Shown in pieces: positions 35,351 to 44,596 of a DNA stretch of 64,000 nucleotides. The notes beneath the pieces are model-generated. The model searched no databases, was not told where the DNA came from, and was given only the letters and a program-made list of their open reading frames with translations. Within the stretch, counting starts at the first letter, position 1. Every line of letters starts with the position of its first letter. Source of the DNA: Shimia abyssi (GTDB taxonomy: Bacteria; Pseudomonadota; Alphaproteobacteria; Rhodobacterales; Rhodobacteraceae); contig NZ_PYGJ01000008.1 in assembly GCF_003014475.1 (NCBI RefSeq), forward strand, positions 1 to 64,000, written 5' to 3'. The position numbers and the translations under genes were made by a program.

Positions 35351-36280
35351 ATGACTAATGAAATTCGATTGGCGTTTGCCCATCCTTCTGAACGCTCAGA
35401 GGCGACATCAGGATCTGATCCGATGGACCGGATCTCGTTGCGAGATCACATTGTCGAAGTTGATATTGGCGCCTTTCAGGCCGAGCGCGGAACCACGCAA
35501 CGCATCTGTTTCAATGTTGTGGTCGAAGTGCGGCCTATCCAAGACCCGGTTGAAGACGATGTGGATCGCATATTGTCATATGACCGTGTGACCGAAGCGA
35601 TTGCATTTGAGCTAGCAGCGGAGCGTCTGAACCTTTTGGAAACATTGGCCGCGCGCGTGGCCGATCGTATTCTGTTAGAACCGCAAGCGATGCGCGTTTT
35701 TGTGCGAATCGAGAAGCTGGACCGGGGTCCCGGCGCGCTGGGCGTGGAAATTGTCCGCAGTCGCAAAGTTGCCGCCGTGGTGCCCGTGGATCCGGTCGAG
35801 GAAGAAGCCGAGCATCCGCGTGTGGTTTTTCTGTCGAATGAGGCAGTGGCTTCTCCGCATCTGAAGGGCTGGATTGATCAGCTGGAGAACGATGACGCGC
35901 CAGTTATTTTTTGCGTTGGCGCAGGCGAGATGCCAGCGCCACAAACCGGACATGCGTTGACGCAGCGACGTGTCGATTTGCTGACCATTGAACAAAATGC
36001 ATGGGTGCTTGCTGCGCGCGATCATCGATGCGTGGTGGTTAGTACCCGGACCGAGCTGGATTGGGCCATGAAAAATGGGCAAATCTGCGTTTGGGCGCCG
36101 TCAAAGATCGTTTTGGATGCGGTGGATGGCCCATCCGCAGAGCCACGCGATGCCGTTGCGCTGGCCGATTGGTTTGCGCTGGAAATGTCCGCGCGCAAAT
36201 TTTGGATTATCGGCGCGAAATCGCCAGAAGGCGCTCAGGACCGTGTTCGGTTGATGAATGTGGATCAATCTGAGTTCTGA
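35351..36280 (+). CDS. folB: dihydroneopterin aldolase with additional C-terminal domain
   Basis: A 309-residue protein whose residues about 25-140 are FolB. They show DIGAFQAERGTTQ, ILSYDRVTEAI, LLETLAARVADRIL and the active-site Lys122 in RIEKLDRGPGA. FolB releases glycolaldehyde from dihydroneopterin. Ordinary FolB has about 120 residues; here a further 160-residue domain follows (about 150-309). Its end (ALADWFALEMSARKFWIIGA) faintly recalls the last helix-strand unit of amino-acid-kinase folds, but I cannot name it. It heads folB-folP-glmM, with folP 39 bp downstream. Confidence 0.87.
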   Translation: MTNEIRLAFAHPSERSEATSGSDPMDRISLRDHIVEVDIGAFQAERGTTQRICFNVVVEVRPIQDPVEDDVDRILSYDRVTEAIAFELAAERLNLLETLAARVADRILLEPQAMRVFVRIEKLDRGPGALGVEIVRSRKVAAVVPVDPVEEEAEHPRVVFLSNEAVASPHLKGWIDQLENDDAPVIFCVGAGEMPAPQTGHALTQRRVDLLTIEQNAWVLAARDHRCVVVSTRTELDWAMKNGQICVWAPSKIVLDAVDGPSAEPRDAVALADWFALEMSARKFWIIGAKSPEGAQDRVRLMNVDQSEF

Positions 36281-36319
36281 AGGCTTGCCTTTGACAGTGC
36301 AATTGCGCAATCAGCTACT

Positions 36320-37339
36320 ATGACACAGTATTTTCGCGCTATCCCGCAGTCGGATTCCGCTCGCCCCAGAGAAGCAGTAACTTTGGCCGGAGGGTGGTCT
36401 TGGTTTTCCCACGTCGAAGTGTTGGAACGTGGGCGCGATCCCATCGTGGTGCCAGCGTCTGAGCTACCGCATCAAGCCTTGGACGCATTGAGTAGTGAAC
36501 GACCAAAACTTGGACGAGTACGCATGGATCGCCCTCAGATCATGGGGATTTTAAACGTCACTCCGGATAGTTTTTCGGACGGAGGCGATCATGTTGGACC
36601 AGCACGTGGGCTCGCCCATGCACGGATCATGGTTGACGCCGGTGCGAGCTTGATTGACGTTGGCGGGGAATCCACGCGACCAGGTGCCGTCGAAGTGCCG
36701 CCTGAGGCCGAGATCGCCCGAACAGCCCCAGTGATTGCGGCTATTTCGAACGTTCTGGATGTGCCCATCAGCATTGATACGCGCAAGGCTGTGGTGGCCA
36801 AGACGGCACTGGATGAGGGTGCATTCCTTGTTAACGATGTATCGGGCTTTACCCATGACAGTGAATTGGCGCCATTGTGCGCGCGCCGTCAGGTGCCGAT
36901 TTGCGTCATGCATGCGCAGGGAGAACCTGGAACCATGCAGGCCAGTCCGCATTACGACAATGTTCTGTTGGATATATACGATTTTCTGGCGGCTCAGGTC
37001 AGCATGTTGTGCGAATTGGGAATTGAAAGAAATCAGATCCTGATCGATCCCGGCATCGGTTTTGGCAAGACTATCTCTCATAATTTGGCGCTGTTGCGCC
37101 GTATCAGCCTGTTTCATTCGTTAGGTTGCCCGATCTTGCTCGGTGCTTCACGCAAAGGCTTTATTGGCAGGATTGGTAACGCCCCCGTAGCAGCGGATCG
37201 TGCGCCGGGTTCGGTTGCGATCGCGATCGAAGCGATTGCACAGGGTGTACAGGTTGTGCGCGTCCACGACGTTGCGGAGACACGTCAGGCGTTGCAAATA
37301 TGGCAGGCGGTAACAATGGATGAACACTATGGCGCGTAA
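36320..37339 (+). CDS. folP: dihydropteroate synthase
   Basis: A 339-residue TIM-barrel enzyme joining p-aminobenzoate to hydroxymethyldihydropterin diphosphate; the target of sulfonamides. All motifs are intact: [47 protein letters not shown] and VRVHDV. An N-terminal extension of about 70 residues precedes the barrel, as is common in this group. The last codons overlap the glmM start. Confidence 0.95.
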   Translation: MTQYFRAIPQSDSARPREAVTLAGGWSWFSHVEVLERGRDPIVVPASELPHQALDALSSERPKLGRVRMDRPQIMGILNVTPDSFSDGGDHVGPARGLAHARIMVDAGASLIDVGGESTRPGAVEVPPEAEIARTAPVIAAISNVLDVPISIDTRKAVVAKTALDEGAFLVNDVSGFTHDSELAPLCARRQVPICVMHAQGEPGTMQASPHYDNVLLDIYDFLAAQVSMLCELGIERNQILIDPGIGFGKTISHNLALLRRISLFHSLGCPILLGASRKGFIGRIGNAPVAADRAPGSVAIAIEAIAQGVQVVRVHDVAETRQALQIWQAVTMDEHYGA

Positions 37340-38678
37340 ATTGTTTGGAACCGATGGCGTACGAGGGACGGCTAACACAGCACCGATGACGGCTGAGATG
37401 GCGTTGCGGTTGGGGGCAGCGGTCGGGCGATACTTCCGTAATGACGGAAATAATCAGCACAGAGTGGTTATTGGCAAAGATACCCGCCTGTCAGGTTATA
37501 TGTTCGAGAACGCGTTAACGGCGGGGCTGACCTCGACTGGGATGAACGTTTTTTTGTTGGGGCCTGTGCCAACCCCGGCGGTCGGGCTGCTGACTACCTC
37601 AATGCGCGCCGATCTGGGCGTAATGATCTCAGCCAGCCACAATCCAGCCGAGGACAACGGGATCAAGTTTTTTGGCCCAGATGGGTTCAAGCTTTCTGAT
37701 GAGGCGGAACACGAGATTGAGCGATTGGTCGAAACGGGCGTGGAGCCGGCCAAAGCGGCCAATATCGGGCGTGCAACTCGTATTGATGACGGCCGTTTCC
37801 GGTATATCGAGCGTGTCAAAAGCTCTTTGCCCAGTGCATTGCCGCTGCGCGGGATCAAGGTGGTTGTGGATTGTGCCAATGGCGCGGCCTATCGCGCAGC
37901 GCCTGAGGCGTTGTGGGAACTTGGTGCGGATGTGATCCCTGTGGGCGTGTCGCCAAATGGGGATAACATCAACCACGATTGCGGGTCTACCAAACCGCGT
38001 GTAGCAAGCGAAACCGTGGTTGCACACGGCGCGGATGTCGGGATTTGCCTTGATGGTGATGCGGACCGCGTGATGATCATCGACGAAGCAGGAAATGTGG
38101 CGGATGGTGACCAGATTATGGGGTTGTTTGCCTCGCGTTGGGCAGAAGAAGGTCGCCTGAACGGTGGTGCGCTTGTGGCGACTGTGATGTCAAACCTCGG
38201 GCTGGAGCGGTTCCTTGGGGATCGCGGTGTGCGATTGGAGCGCACTGCGGTTGGTGATCGCTATGTTGTCGAAGCGATGCGCAAGGGTGGCTACAATCTT
38301 GGTGGTGAGCAGTCTGGCCATATTGTGATGACGGATTTCGCCACGACCGGCGACGGGCTGATGGCGGGGTTGCAGTTTCTGGCGGCTATGGTTGAAACCG
38401 GGCGCAAGGCGTCGGAACTGGCACGGGTGTTCGAGACGGTTCCGCAGATGCTTAAGAACGTGCGCTATTCGGACGGCCAAGCCCCGCTTGAGATGGCATC
38501 GGTTCAGGCTGCGATTGCGGCAGCCGAGGCAGATCTGTTGGGCAACGGGCGATTGTTGATCCGTAAGTCGGGTACCGAACCATTGATCCGCGTTATGGCT
38601 GAGAGCGAAGACGCAGGTGTGTTGGAGCAGTCAGTGGATAGCGTGGTTCAGGCGGTCGAGGAAGCTGTGAAAACCTGA
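37329..38678 (+). CDS. glmM: phosphoglucosamine mutase
   Basis: A 449-residue alpha-D-phosphohexomutase converting glucosamine 6-phosphate to glucosamine 1-phosphate for UDP-GlcNAc. It has the phosphoserine loop [17 protein letters not shown], the metal loop DGDADR, GGEQSGH and [15 protein letters not shown] take the ATG at 37329 ([13 protein letters not shown]), inside the folP 3' end; an in-frame ATG at 37320 would add three residues. The folP-glmM order is also seen in many other proteobacteria. Its stop abuts the stop of the convergent EamA gene. Confidence 0.96.
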   Translation: MARKLFGTDGVRGTANTAPMTAEMALRLGAAVGRYFRNDGNNQHRVVIGKDTRLSGYMFENALTAGLTSTGMNVFLLGPVPTPAVGLLTTSMRADLGVMISASHNPAEDNGIKFFGPDGFKLSDEAEHEIERLVETGVEPAKAANIGRATRIDDGRFRYIERVKSSLPSALPLRGIKVVVDCANGAAYRAAPEALWELGADVIPVGVSPNGDNINHDCGSTKPRVASETVVAHGADVGICLDGDADRVMIIDEAGNVADGDQIMGLFASRWAEEGRLNGGALVATVMSNLGLERFLGDRGVRLERTAVGDRYVVEAMRKGGYNLGGEQSGHIVMTDFATTGDGLMAGLQFLAAMVETGRKASELARVFETVPQMLKNVRYSDGQAPLEMASVQAAIAAAEADLLGNGRLLIRKSGTEPLIRVMAESEDAGVLEQSVDSVVQAVEEAVKT

Positions 38679-39599
38679 TCAGTCGCGCGCGAACAACCGC
38701 TTGAGCGCGCCATATTGACTTAGGCCAAGGCCGATCAGGATCAACAACGCGGCCCAAAGCAGTGAAGATTGCAGCGGTTCGCCCAACAGAACCACGCCAA
38801 GTGTGACCGACCAGAGGGGCACTTGGTAATTGGTCAGGCTCATGAACACCGGCCCGGCGCTGCGGATCAGGATGATGCGCAACAGGTTTGCACCGGCGGT
38901 TGGGACCAGGCCAAGCAACATAACAAGCAATAACCCTTGCAGCCCCGGAAGGGGCGGCAGGCCATGGGTAAATAGCGCCATTGGAACCACAACCAATACG
39001 CCAAACCCAAGTGTTGCGGTGGAGAGGCCAAACGGATCAATCTCTGGCAAGCCCCGCATGGCGATTGAGGAAATCGCATAGCACGTCGCCGCGCCAAAAC
39101 AGGCCAGCCTGCCAATACCTTCCAGGCCTGCGCCCGAGCTGGTGAACGCACCGGGACCCAGCAAGAGTAGAACGCCAAAAAAACCAATGACGAATCCGGC
39201 TGTCCGGCGCAGCGTCATGCGCTCGCCGGGGACCAGAAAATGCGCCAATGGCAGGACGATCAAGGCCACGGCGGCCATGGAAACGCCTACAAAGCCAGAG
39301 GTTACGAATTGCTGGGCCCATGCCAGAAGCATAAAGGGCACGGCCGCACTGAACACAGCAACAAATGTGAGGCGAGGCCAGTTTTGCTCGGGGCTGGTAA
39401 ACATGCGCGCACCGCGCATTTGCCAGAAAGCTGCCGTGATGAGCGCAGCAAAGCTGATCCGCCCAGCGGCGACCCACAAAGGGGGCAGGTGATCCAGCGC
39501 CAGTTTTTGCACCATGAACGTGCCGCCCCAGATCAGGCCAAGGGCACAGACCATGAGCCAATCCGTGGCTTTGATATTTGGGGCGTCTTGCATGTGCAT
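38679..39599 (-). CDS. EamA/DMT-family transporter
   Basis: A 306-residue permease with ten helices in two EamA repeats. It has WLMVCALGLIWGGTFMVQKLA at its start and the repeat-typical PLWSVTLGVVLLGE near the end. The substrate is unknown. Start may be 39599 or 39593 (two ATGs two codons apart). It is a different subfamily from the EamA gene at 15198. Confidence 0.85.
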   Translation of the reverse strand: MHMQDAPNIKATDWLMVCALGLIWGGTFMVQKLALDHLPPLWVAAGRISFAALITAAFWQMRGARMFTSPEQNWPRLTFVAVFSAAVPFMLLAWAQQFVTSGFVGVSMAAVALIVLPLAHFLVPGERMTLRRTAGFVIGFFGVLLLLGPGAFTSSGAGLEGIGRLACFGAATCYAISSIAMRGLPEIDPFGLSTATLGFGVLVVVPMALFTHGLPPLPGLQGLLLVMLLGLVPTAGANLLRIILIRSAGPVFMSLTNYQVPLWSVTLGVVLLGEPLQSSLLWAALLILIGLGLSQYGALKRLFARD

Positions 39600-39607
39600 C
39601 TCGGTGA

Positions 39608-39636
39608 GAAAGGCGCCCCCGGTGAATTGGGGGCGC
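39608..39636 (-). terminator. intrinsic terminator after the hemerythrin-like gene
   Basis: Read on the minus strand, GCGCCCCC and GGGGGCGC (39613-39620 and 39629-39636) form an 8-bp stem with an 8-nt loop, followed by CTTTCTC. It separates the hemerythrin-like gene from the EamA gene on the same strand. Confidence 0.65.
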
Positions 39637-39641
39637 GTTGG

Positions 39642-40208
39642 TTAGCCACGCAATTTGTGATGCAAAAGAATGGGGACAGCCAGATCTTCTTCATCGCTCA
39701 GGTGGCGGGTCAGAAACTGTCCTATCTCTTCTGTCAAACCGTGCAAGTGTTTTGCTTCTTCCAACACAGCGTTTGGATCAAGATATTCCAGCTGAACGAT
39801 ACGATTGCCCTGTCGCTTAAAGCGGTCCAGCACGTCGTCAAGCACCACATGATCACCTTCGAGCATATCGAGCCCGTGTTCGAAACGGGGGTCGGCGCGG
39901 TTTAGTTCGGGAAAGAAGGAATGATCCTCCCAGCCGTGATGGCCGTGCAGGTTGCGCACCAACAGGTTGCCAAAATGCGAGAGGCGCCGGGTGTAGCGAT
40001 ATTGCTCTATCCCGCCATCAATGAGTTTTTCAGTGTCTGTTTGCGTGATGGCCGTCAGTTGGCGGAACATTTGATGAGCCCCCATCCAGTTCTGGATGGA
40101 GGCGGTGAAGTCCGGGTGATCCGGCCAGGTTTCGCGCGGATAATCCCGAAGCAAGAGCTGCATATCTTCGGGCAGCCCCTGTCTTGTCTGAATGTGCGTC
40201 TGTATCAT
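39642..40208 (-). CDS. hemerythrin HHE domain-containing protein
   Basis: A protein of 188 residues from ATG 40208 (205 from 40259; neither start has a good ribosome site). The HHE-type diiron ligands are visible: NLHGHHGWEDHSFFPEL, MLEGDHVVLDD and FLTRHLSDEEDLAVPIL. Such proteins bind O2 or NO, or sense iron and redox. It is divergent from an ArsR-type regulator gene with a repeat-rich spacer of about 55-110 bp, and may be under its control. Confidence 0.82.
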   Translation of the reverse strand: MIQTHIQTRQGLPEDMQLLLRDYPRETWPDHPDFTASIQNWMGAHQMFRQLTAITQTDTEKLIDGGIEQYRYTRRLSHFGNLLVRNLHGHHGWEDHSFFPELNRADPRFEHGLDMLEGDHVVLDDVLDRFKRQGNRIVQLEYLDPNAVLEEAKHLHGLTEEIGQFLTRHLSDEEDLAVPILLHHKLRG

Positions 40209-40291
40209 GCGGTAAAAGGTGGGGGCGTGTCGGAGTTTCGACAATATGCACATGTGCACACCGGATGTTGAGCAGTTGGTCTTGAATTTAG

Positions 40292-40315
40292 GTAAGTTCT
40301 GACTTACGGTAAGTT
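40292..40315. promoter_or_regulatory. candidate ArsR operator with three GTAAGT-type half sites
   Basis: GTAAGT-TCTG-ACTTAC (40292-40307) is a perfect 6+4+6 inverted repeat. A third GTAAGTT follows at 40309-40315, ending exactly at the ATG of the ArsR gene. The position suggests autoregulation. It also leaves no room for a normal ribosome site, so the ArsR mRNA may be leaderless or start further in. Confidence 0.55.
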
Positions 40316-40651
40316 ATGACTAACCGAATGCTTGACACACAGGACCCCTGCGGTGCGGTTTTGATCGCCCTTGCAGACCCGACCCGGCGCCGGATCTTCG
40401 AGGTTCTTGTGCATAAACCCCGGTCGGTTGCAGCGGTGGCACAAACCGTTCCGGTCAGCCGTCCGGCCGTCTCTCAGCATCTTCGCCAATTGTCAGATGC
40501 TGGGTTAGTGACTGTAACCAAAGAGGGAACGCGCAACATTTACGCCGCGCGACGAGAAGGTGTGGAGGTGTTGCGGCGGTATCTTGACGGTCTCTGGAGC
40601 GATGTGCTGACAGCGTTTGCTGAACATGTAGAACTGAAGGAACAGAAATGA
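40316..40651 (+). CDS. ArsR-family helix-turn-helix transcriptional regulator
   Basis: A 111-residue winged-helix regulator: ALADPTRRRIFEVL (helix 1-2), VAQTVPVSRPAVSQHLRQLSDAGLV (recognition helix) and GTRNIYAARREG (wing). It lacks the CVC metal-binding motif of metal-sensing ArsR proteins. It overlaps the SRPBCC gene by 4 bp (ATGA), a very common pairing in which the regulator controls the SRPBCC protein. An alternative start is ATG 40328. Confidence 0.88.
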   Translation: MTNRMLDTQDPCGAVLIALADPTRRRIFEVLVHKPRSVAAVAQTVPVSRPAVSQHLRQLSDAGLVTVTKEGTRNIYAARREGVEVLRRYLDGLWSDVLTAFAEHVELKEQK

Positions 40652-41100
40652 CCGATGCGATTGTAAAGACCGTGCAGGTGGACGTGTCGCCAGAGCGGGC
40701 GTTTGATGTGTTCACATCGCAGATTGCGATGTGGTGGCCGGGTGCCAAGCATTCCGTGTCGGCAGGAAAGGGCGAAGTCCCGCTGGAGATCGGGCTGGAG
40801 CCACGCAAGGGAGGGGCGATTTACGAGATATTGCAGGATGGAAGCCGACTGTCTTGGGGGGAGATACTGGAGTGGCAGCCGCCATATGGATTTGAAATGA
40901 CGTGGCATCCGGGCCAGGACGCGGCATTGGCCACGCGGCTTGCGCTGGCATTTGAGGCCGCAGATGATGGATGCACTGTGACATTGACCCATAGCGGCTG
41001 GGAAGTTTTGGCGGAGCGGGCAGCGGCGATGTCAGAGCATTATGCCAGCGGCTGGGATCACGTGCTGGGCGACTGTTTTTGCGGGGCGTTTGCGCAATAA
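40648..41100 (+). CDS. SRPBCC/AHSA1-like domain protein
   Basis: A 150-residue START/Bet v 1-like protein (IVKTVQVDVSPERAFDVFTS at the start, LEPRKGGAIYEI and TLTHSGWEVL later), all as in the AHSA1 family. These form a hydrophobic ligand pocket; ligand unknown. It is cotranscribed with the upstream ArsR gene and is closed by a strong bidirectional terminator. Confidence 0.87.
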   Translation: MTDAIVKTVQVDVSPERAFDVFTSQIAMWWPGAKHSVSAGKGEVPLEIGLEPRKGGAIYEILQDGSRLSWGEILEWQPPYGFEMTWHPGQDAALATRLALAFEAADDGCTVTLTHSGWEVLAERAAAMSEHYASGWDHVLGDCFCGAFAQ

Positions 41101-41103
41101 AAT

Positions 41104-41130
41104 AAGGGCGCTCCAGTTAGAGCGCCCTTT
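41104..41130. terminator. bidirectional terminator between SRPBCC gene and ilvC
   Basis: AAGGGCGCTC (41104-41113) pairs with GAGCGCCCTT (41120-41129) around CAGTTA. T runs follow on plus (CTTT) and A-rich sequence precedes it (AATAAAATAA), giving a U tract on minus. It serves two convergent genes. Confidence 0.8.
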
Positions 41131-41154
41131 CAAAGATAACAGATAAAAATCTGA

Positions 41155-42290
<1,136 letters not shown>

Positions 42291-42310
42291 GTTGTATTAT
42301 TGAACTCTTC

Positions 42311-42766
42311 ATGCTTGATGATCTTGATAGACGCATTCTACGGCACATGCAGGCCGACCCGGAACAGTCGATTCCCGATTTGGCGGATCGGCTGGGCCTG
42401 ACGTCGTCCAGACTGACGCGGCGGGTTGATAAATTGCGCAGCGAGGGCGTTTTGCGGGGGCGGCGGATTGTTGTCGACTGGCAGGAGCTGGGTTATGCGG
42501 TCGAGGTTAGCCTGCGGATTACATTGGACAAAACTCAGAGCCGGGCGTTTGATGATTTTATTGCTGCGGCCCGCGAGATCCCTGAGGTGCTGGAGATTCA
42601 AACGTTTCTGGGTCAGGTGGACGTGCGTTTGTCAGTGATTGCTCGGGACATGGCGCATTATCAGGAAATCTATCGCAGCCGAATCCTGACCCTGCCACAC
42701 ATGGCCGATATTGAAGCGCTGATGCATGTGGCGCGGATCAAATCGAATGAAACTTTGCCAATATGA
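42311..42766 (+). CDS. Lrp/AsnC-family transcriptional regulator (first of a tandem pair)
   Basis: A 151-residue Lrp-type protein: helix-turn-helix at about 5-50 (LDDLDRRILRHMQADPEQSI, LADRLGLTSSRLTRRVDKL) and an AsnC/RAM ligand domain at about 65-145. ATG 42311 gives the canonical N-terminus; the frame extends upstream to 42284 but into the operator. It overlaps the second Lrp gene by 4 bp and is divergent from ilvC. Confidence 0.9.
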   Translation: MLDDLDRRILRHMQADPEQSIPDLADRLGLTSSRLTRRVDKLRSEGVLRGRRIVVDWQELGYAVEVSLRITLDKTQSRAFDDFIAAAREIPEVLEIQTFLGQVDVRLSVIARDMAHYQEIYRSRILTLPHMADIEALMHVARIKSNETLPI

Positions 42767-43218
42767 TTGAGCTGGATGAAAAAGATCGCGGGCTTTTGCT
42801 GGCGCTTCGCGAGGATGCAACATTGAATGCTGGTACGTTGGGGCGGCGTCTTGGGCTGAGTCAGCCAGCGGCTTGGCGGCGCATCAAACGGTTGCATGAA
42901 AATGGCGTCATCTCCGGGCAGCGTTTGGAGCTGGATGCGGAGAAGCTGGGCTTTGGGGTAACGGTGTTTCTGGGGGTGAAGCTGGCCACTAAGGGTCAGG
43001 TTTCATTGGAAGATTTTGAGCGCGCGGTGACGGCGATTCCTGAGGTGCAAACGGTGGAGCATGTGCTTGGTATGTATGATTATCGATTGCGGGTGACGGC
43101 GCGGGATATTCCGGATTTCGAGCGGGTGTTGCGGCGACGGATAATGACTTTGCCGGGTGTCGGTAACGTGGATGCGAATGTTTTGCTGAGTGAAGAGCGA
43201 CGACCGGGACCTTTGTAA
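42763..43218 (+). CDS. Lrp/AsnC-family transcriptional regulator (second of a tandem pair)
   Basis: A 151-residue Lrp-type protein (IELDEKDRGLLLALREDATL, LGRRLGLSQPAAWRRIKRL, then a RAM domain with VEHVLGMYDYRLRVTARD). It is clearly distinct in sequence from its neighbour, so it is an old paralogue rather than a recent duplication. ATGA overlap makes hetero-oligomer formation plausible. Its stop is directly followed by a 20-bp palindrome and then a class V aminotransferase gene. Confidence 0.9.
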   Translation: MIELDEKDRGLLLALREDATLNAGTLGRRLGLSQPAAWRRIKRLHENGVISGQRLELDAEKLGFGVTVFLGVKLATKGQVSLEDFERAVTAIPEVQTVEHVLGMYDYRLRVTARDIPDFERVLRRRIMTLPGVGNVDANVLLSEERRPGPL

Positions 43219-43238
43219 GTCGGACAAATTTGTCCGAC
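43219..43238. repeat. perfect 20-bp palindrome
   Basis: GTCGGACAAATTTGTCCGAC is a perfect palindrome beginning one base after the second Lrp stop codon. As RNA it can fold to a 7-bp stem with loop AAATTT, but no U tract follows (CTACCTTAG), so it is either an operator for the aminotransferase gene 68 bp downstream or a dispersed palindromic repeat. Confidence 0.7.
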
Positions 43239-43305
43239 CTACCTTAGAGCTTTGCATTATGTGACGGTTCGGGCTAGCCATTGGCCGGTGAACAAGGAGT
43301 TACCC

Positions 43306-44427
43306 ATGGTAAGCAGCATTGACCCCGGTGGGTTGGATGAATTTTCGGTTGTCTTCACTGACCGATCCCTGAACCATATGTCTAAGGCATTTCAAGAGGT
43401 TATGCGCGATATTTCGGGCATGTTGAAAGACGTCTACAAGGCGGATGCCGTTGTCTTGGTGCCCGGTGGCGGGACCTATGGTATGGAATCTGTGGCCCGT
43501 CAGTTTGCGCGAGACGCTAAGTCGCTCGTGGTGCGCAACGGGTGGTTCTCATACCGCTGGAGCCAGATCTTTGAAGCGGGCAGCTTTGCTGCTGAGAGCA
43601 CCGTGATGAAGGCGCGCCAGACAGGAAACGGCGTTACGGCTCCGTTTGCGCCTGCTCCGATTGAGGAAGTTGTCGCTAAGATTCAGGAAGTTAAGCCGGA
43701 TGTGGTTTTCGCCCCGCATGTAGAGACCAGCGCTGGTGTGATTCTGCCAGACGAGTATATCGCTGCAATGGCAAAGGCGGCGCATGAAGTTGGTGCGCTG
43801 ATGGTTTTGGATTGCATTGCAAGCGGTTGCGCCTGGATTGATATGAAAAAACTGGGTGTGGATGTGCTGTGCTCCGCACCTCAGAAGGGGTGGTCGGCCT
43901 CGCCCAGTGCCGGGTTAGTAATGCTGTCAGCCAAGGCAATGGAAAAGCTGGAAGAAACCAGTTCTGACAGCTTTGCGATTGACCTCAAAAAGTGGCATTC
44001 GATCATGCAAGCCTATGAAAATGGTGGCCACGCATATCACGCGACGATGCCGACGGATGCGCTGCGCGCGTTCCGGGACACGATGGTTGAGACCAAGGAA
44101 TACGGCTTTGATCGCTTGCGTGATGCACAGTGGGAGCTGGGCAATTCTGTTCGTAACCTTTTGAAAGAAAAAGGTATTCAATCGGTCGCGGCGGATGGTT
44201 TTGGCGCGCCGGGCGTGGTGGTAAGCTATACCGCTGATCCCGGTGTGCAGAACGGCAGCAAGTTTGCCGCCGAAGGTATGCAGATTGCCGCAGGTGTGCC
44301 GCTGGCCTGTGATGAGCCTGAAGGGTTCATGACGTTTCGGCTTGGGTTGTTTGGGTTGGACAAGCTTTATGATGTCGAAGGCACCGTTGGGCGGTTGAAA
44401 ACTGTGTTGGATAAGGTGCTGGATTAA
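43306..44427 (+). CDS. class V aminotransferase (alanine/serine-glyoxylate aminotransferase family)
   Basis: A 373-residue PLP enzyme. The Schiff-base lysine is in SAPQKGWSASPSAGL. VPGGGTYGMESVARQFA binds the phosphate and HVETSAGVI and VLDCIASG are typical of class V. ATG 43306 has AAGGAG at 43294-43299. Family members use alanine, serine, 2-aminoethylphosphonate or ureidoglycine as donors, and I cannot choose between them here. It follows two Lrp-type regulators on the same strand, which probably respond to an amino acid related to it. Confidence 0.82.
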   Translation: MVSSIDPGGLDEFSVVFTDRSLNHMSKAFQEVMRDISGMLKDVYKADAVVLVPGGGTYGMESVARQFARDAKSLVVRNGWFSYRWSQIFEAGSFAAESTVMKARQTGNGVTAPFAPAPIEEVVAKIQEVKPDVVFAPHVETSAGVILPDEYIAAMAKAAHEVGALMVLDCIASGCAWIDMKKLGVDVLCSAPQKGWSASPSAGLVMLSAKAMEKLEETSSDSFAIDLKKWHSIMQAYENGGHAYHATMPTDALRAFRDTMVETKEYGFDRLRDAQWELGNSVRNLLKEKGIQSVAADGFGAPGVVVSYTADPGVQNGSKFAAEGMQIAAGVPLACDEPEGFMTFRLGLFGLDKLYDVEGTVGRLKTVLDKVLD

Positions 44428-44463
44428 CCAAAGTTAATCCACCAAGCCGCCTGAAATGGCACT

Positions 44464-44507
44464 TCGGTATTACGTCGGTATTCTGTCGGTATTGCGTCGG
44501 TGTGGTT
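44464..44507 (+). repeat. 11-bp-period direct repeat, four units
   Basis: Units begin at 44464, 44475, 44486 and 44497, each starting TCGGT and mostly TCGGTATTNNG, so the period is exactly 11 bp. The array begins 36 bp after the aminotransferase stop and ends 43 bp before a terminator hairpin. The same period and motif recur at 61336-61379. Confidence 0.7.
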
Positions 44508-44550
44508 TTGGCGCGGATGCTTTGGTTAACGTCAGACAAAAAGTGTTAAG

Positions 44551-44585
44551 GATAACGCCCGGCCAATGGCTGGGCGTTATCTTTT
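44551..44585. terminator. bidirectional intrinsic terminator
   Basis: GATAACGCCC (44551-44560) and GGGCGTTATC (44572-44581) form a perfect 10-bp stem, with a further GCC/GGC in the loop, followed by TTTT. On minus the tail is CTTAACACTTTTTG. It separates the convergent aminotransferase and UbiH-type genes. Confidence 0.85.
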
Positions 44586-44596
44586 CCAGCCACGCG

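Noticed and set aside
44456-44527. Small protein encoded through the 11-bp repeats (reading ...YYVGILSV...)
   Set aside because: No ribosome site, no hydrophobic or folded pattern, and the ORF continues opposite the UbiH-type gene. The repeat period is a better explanation.
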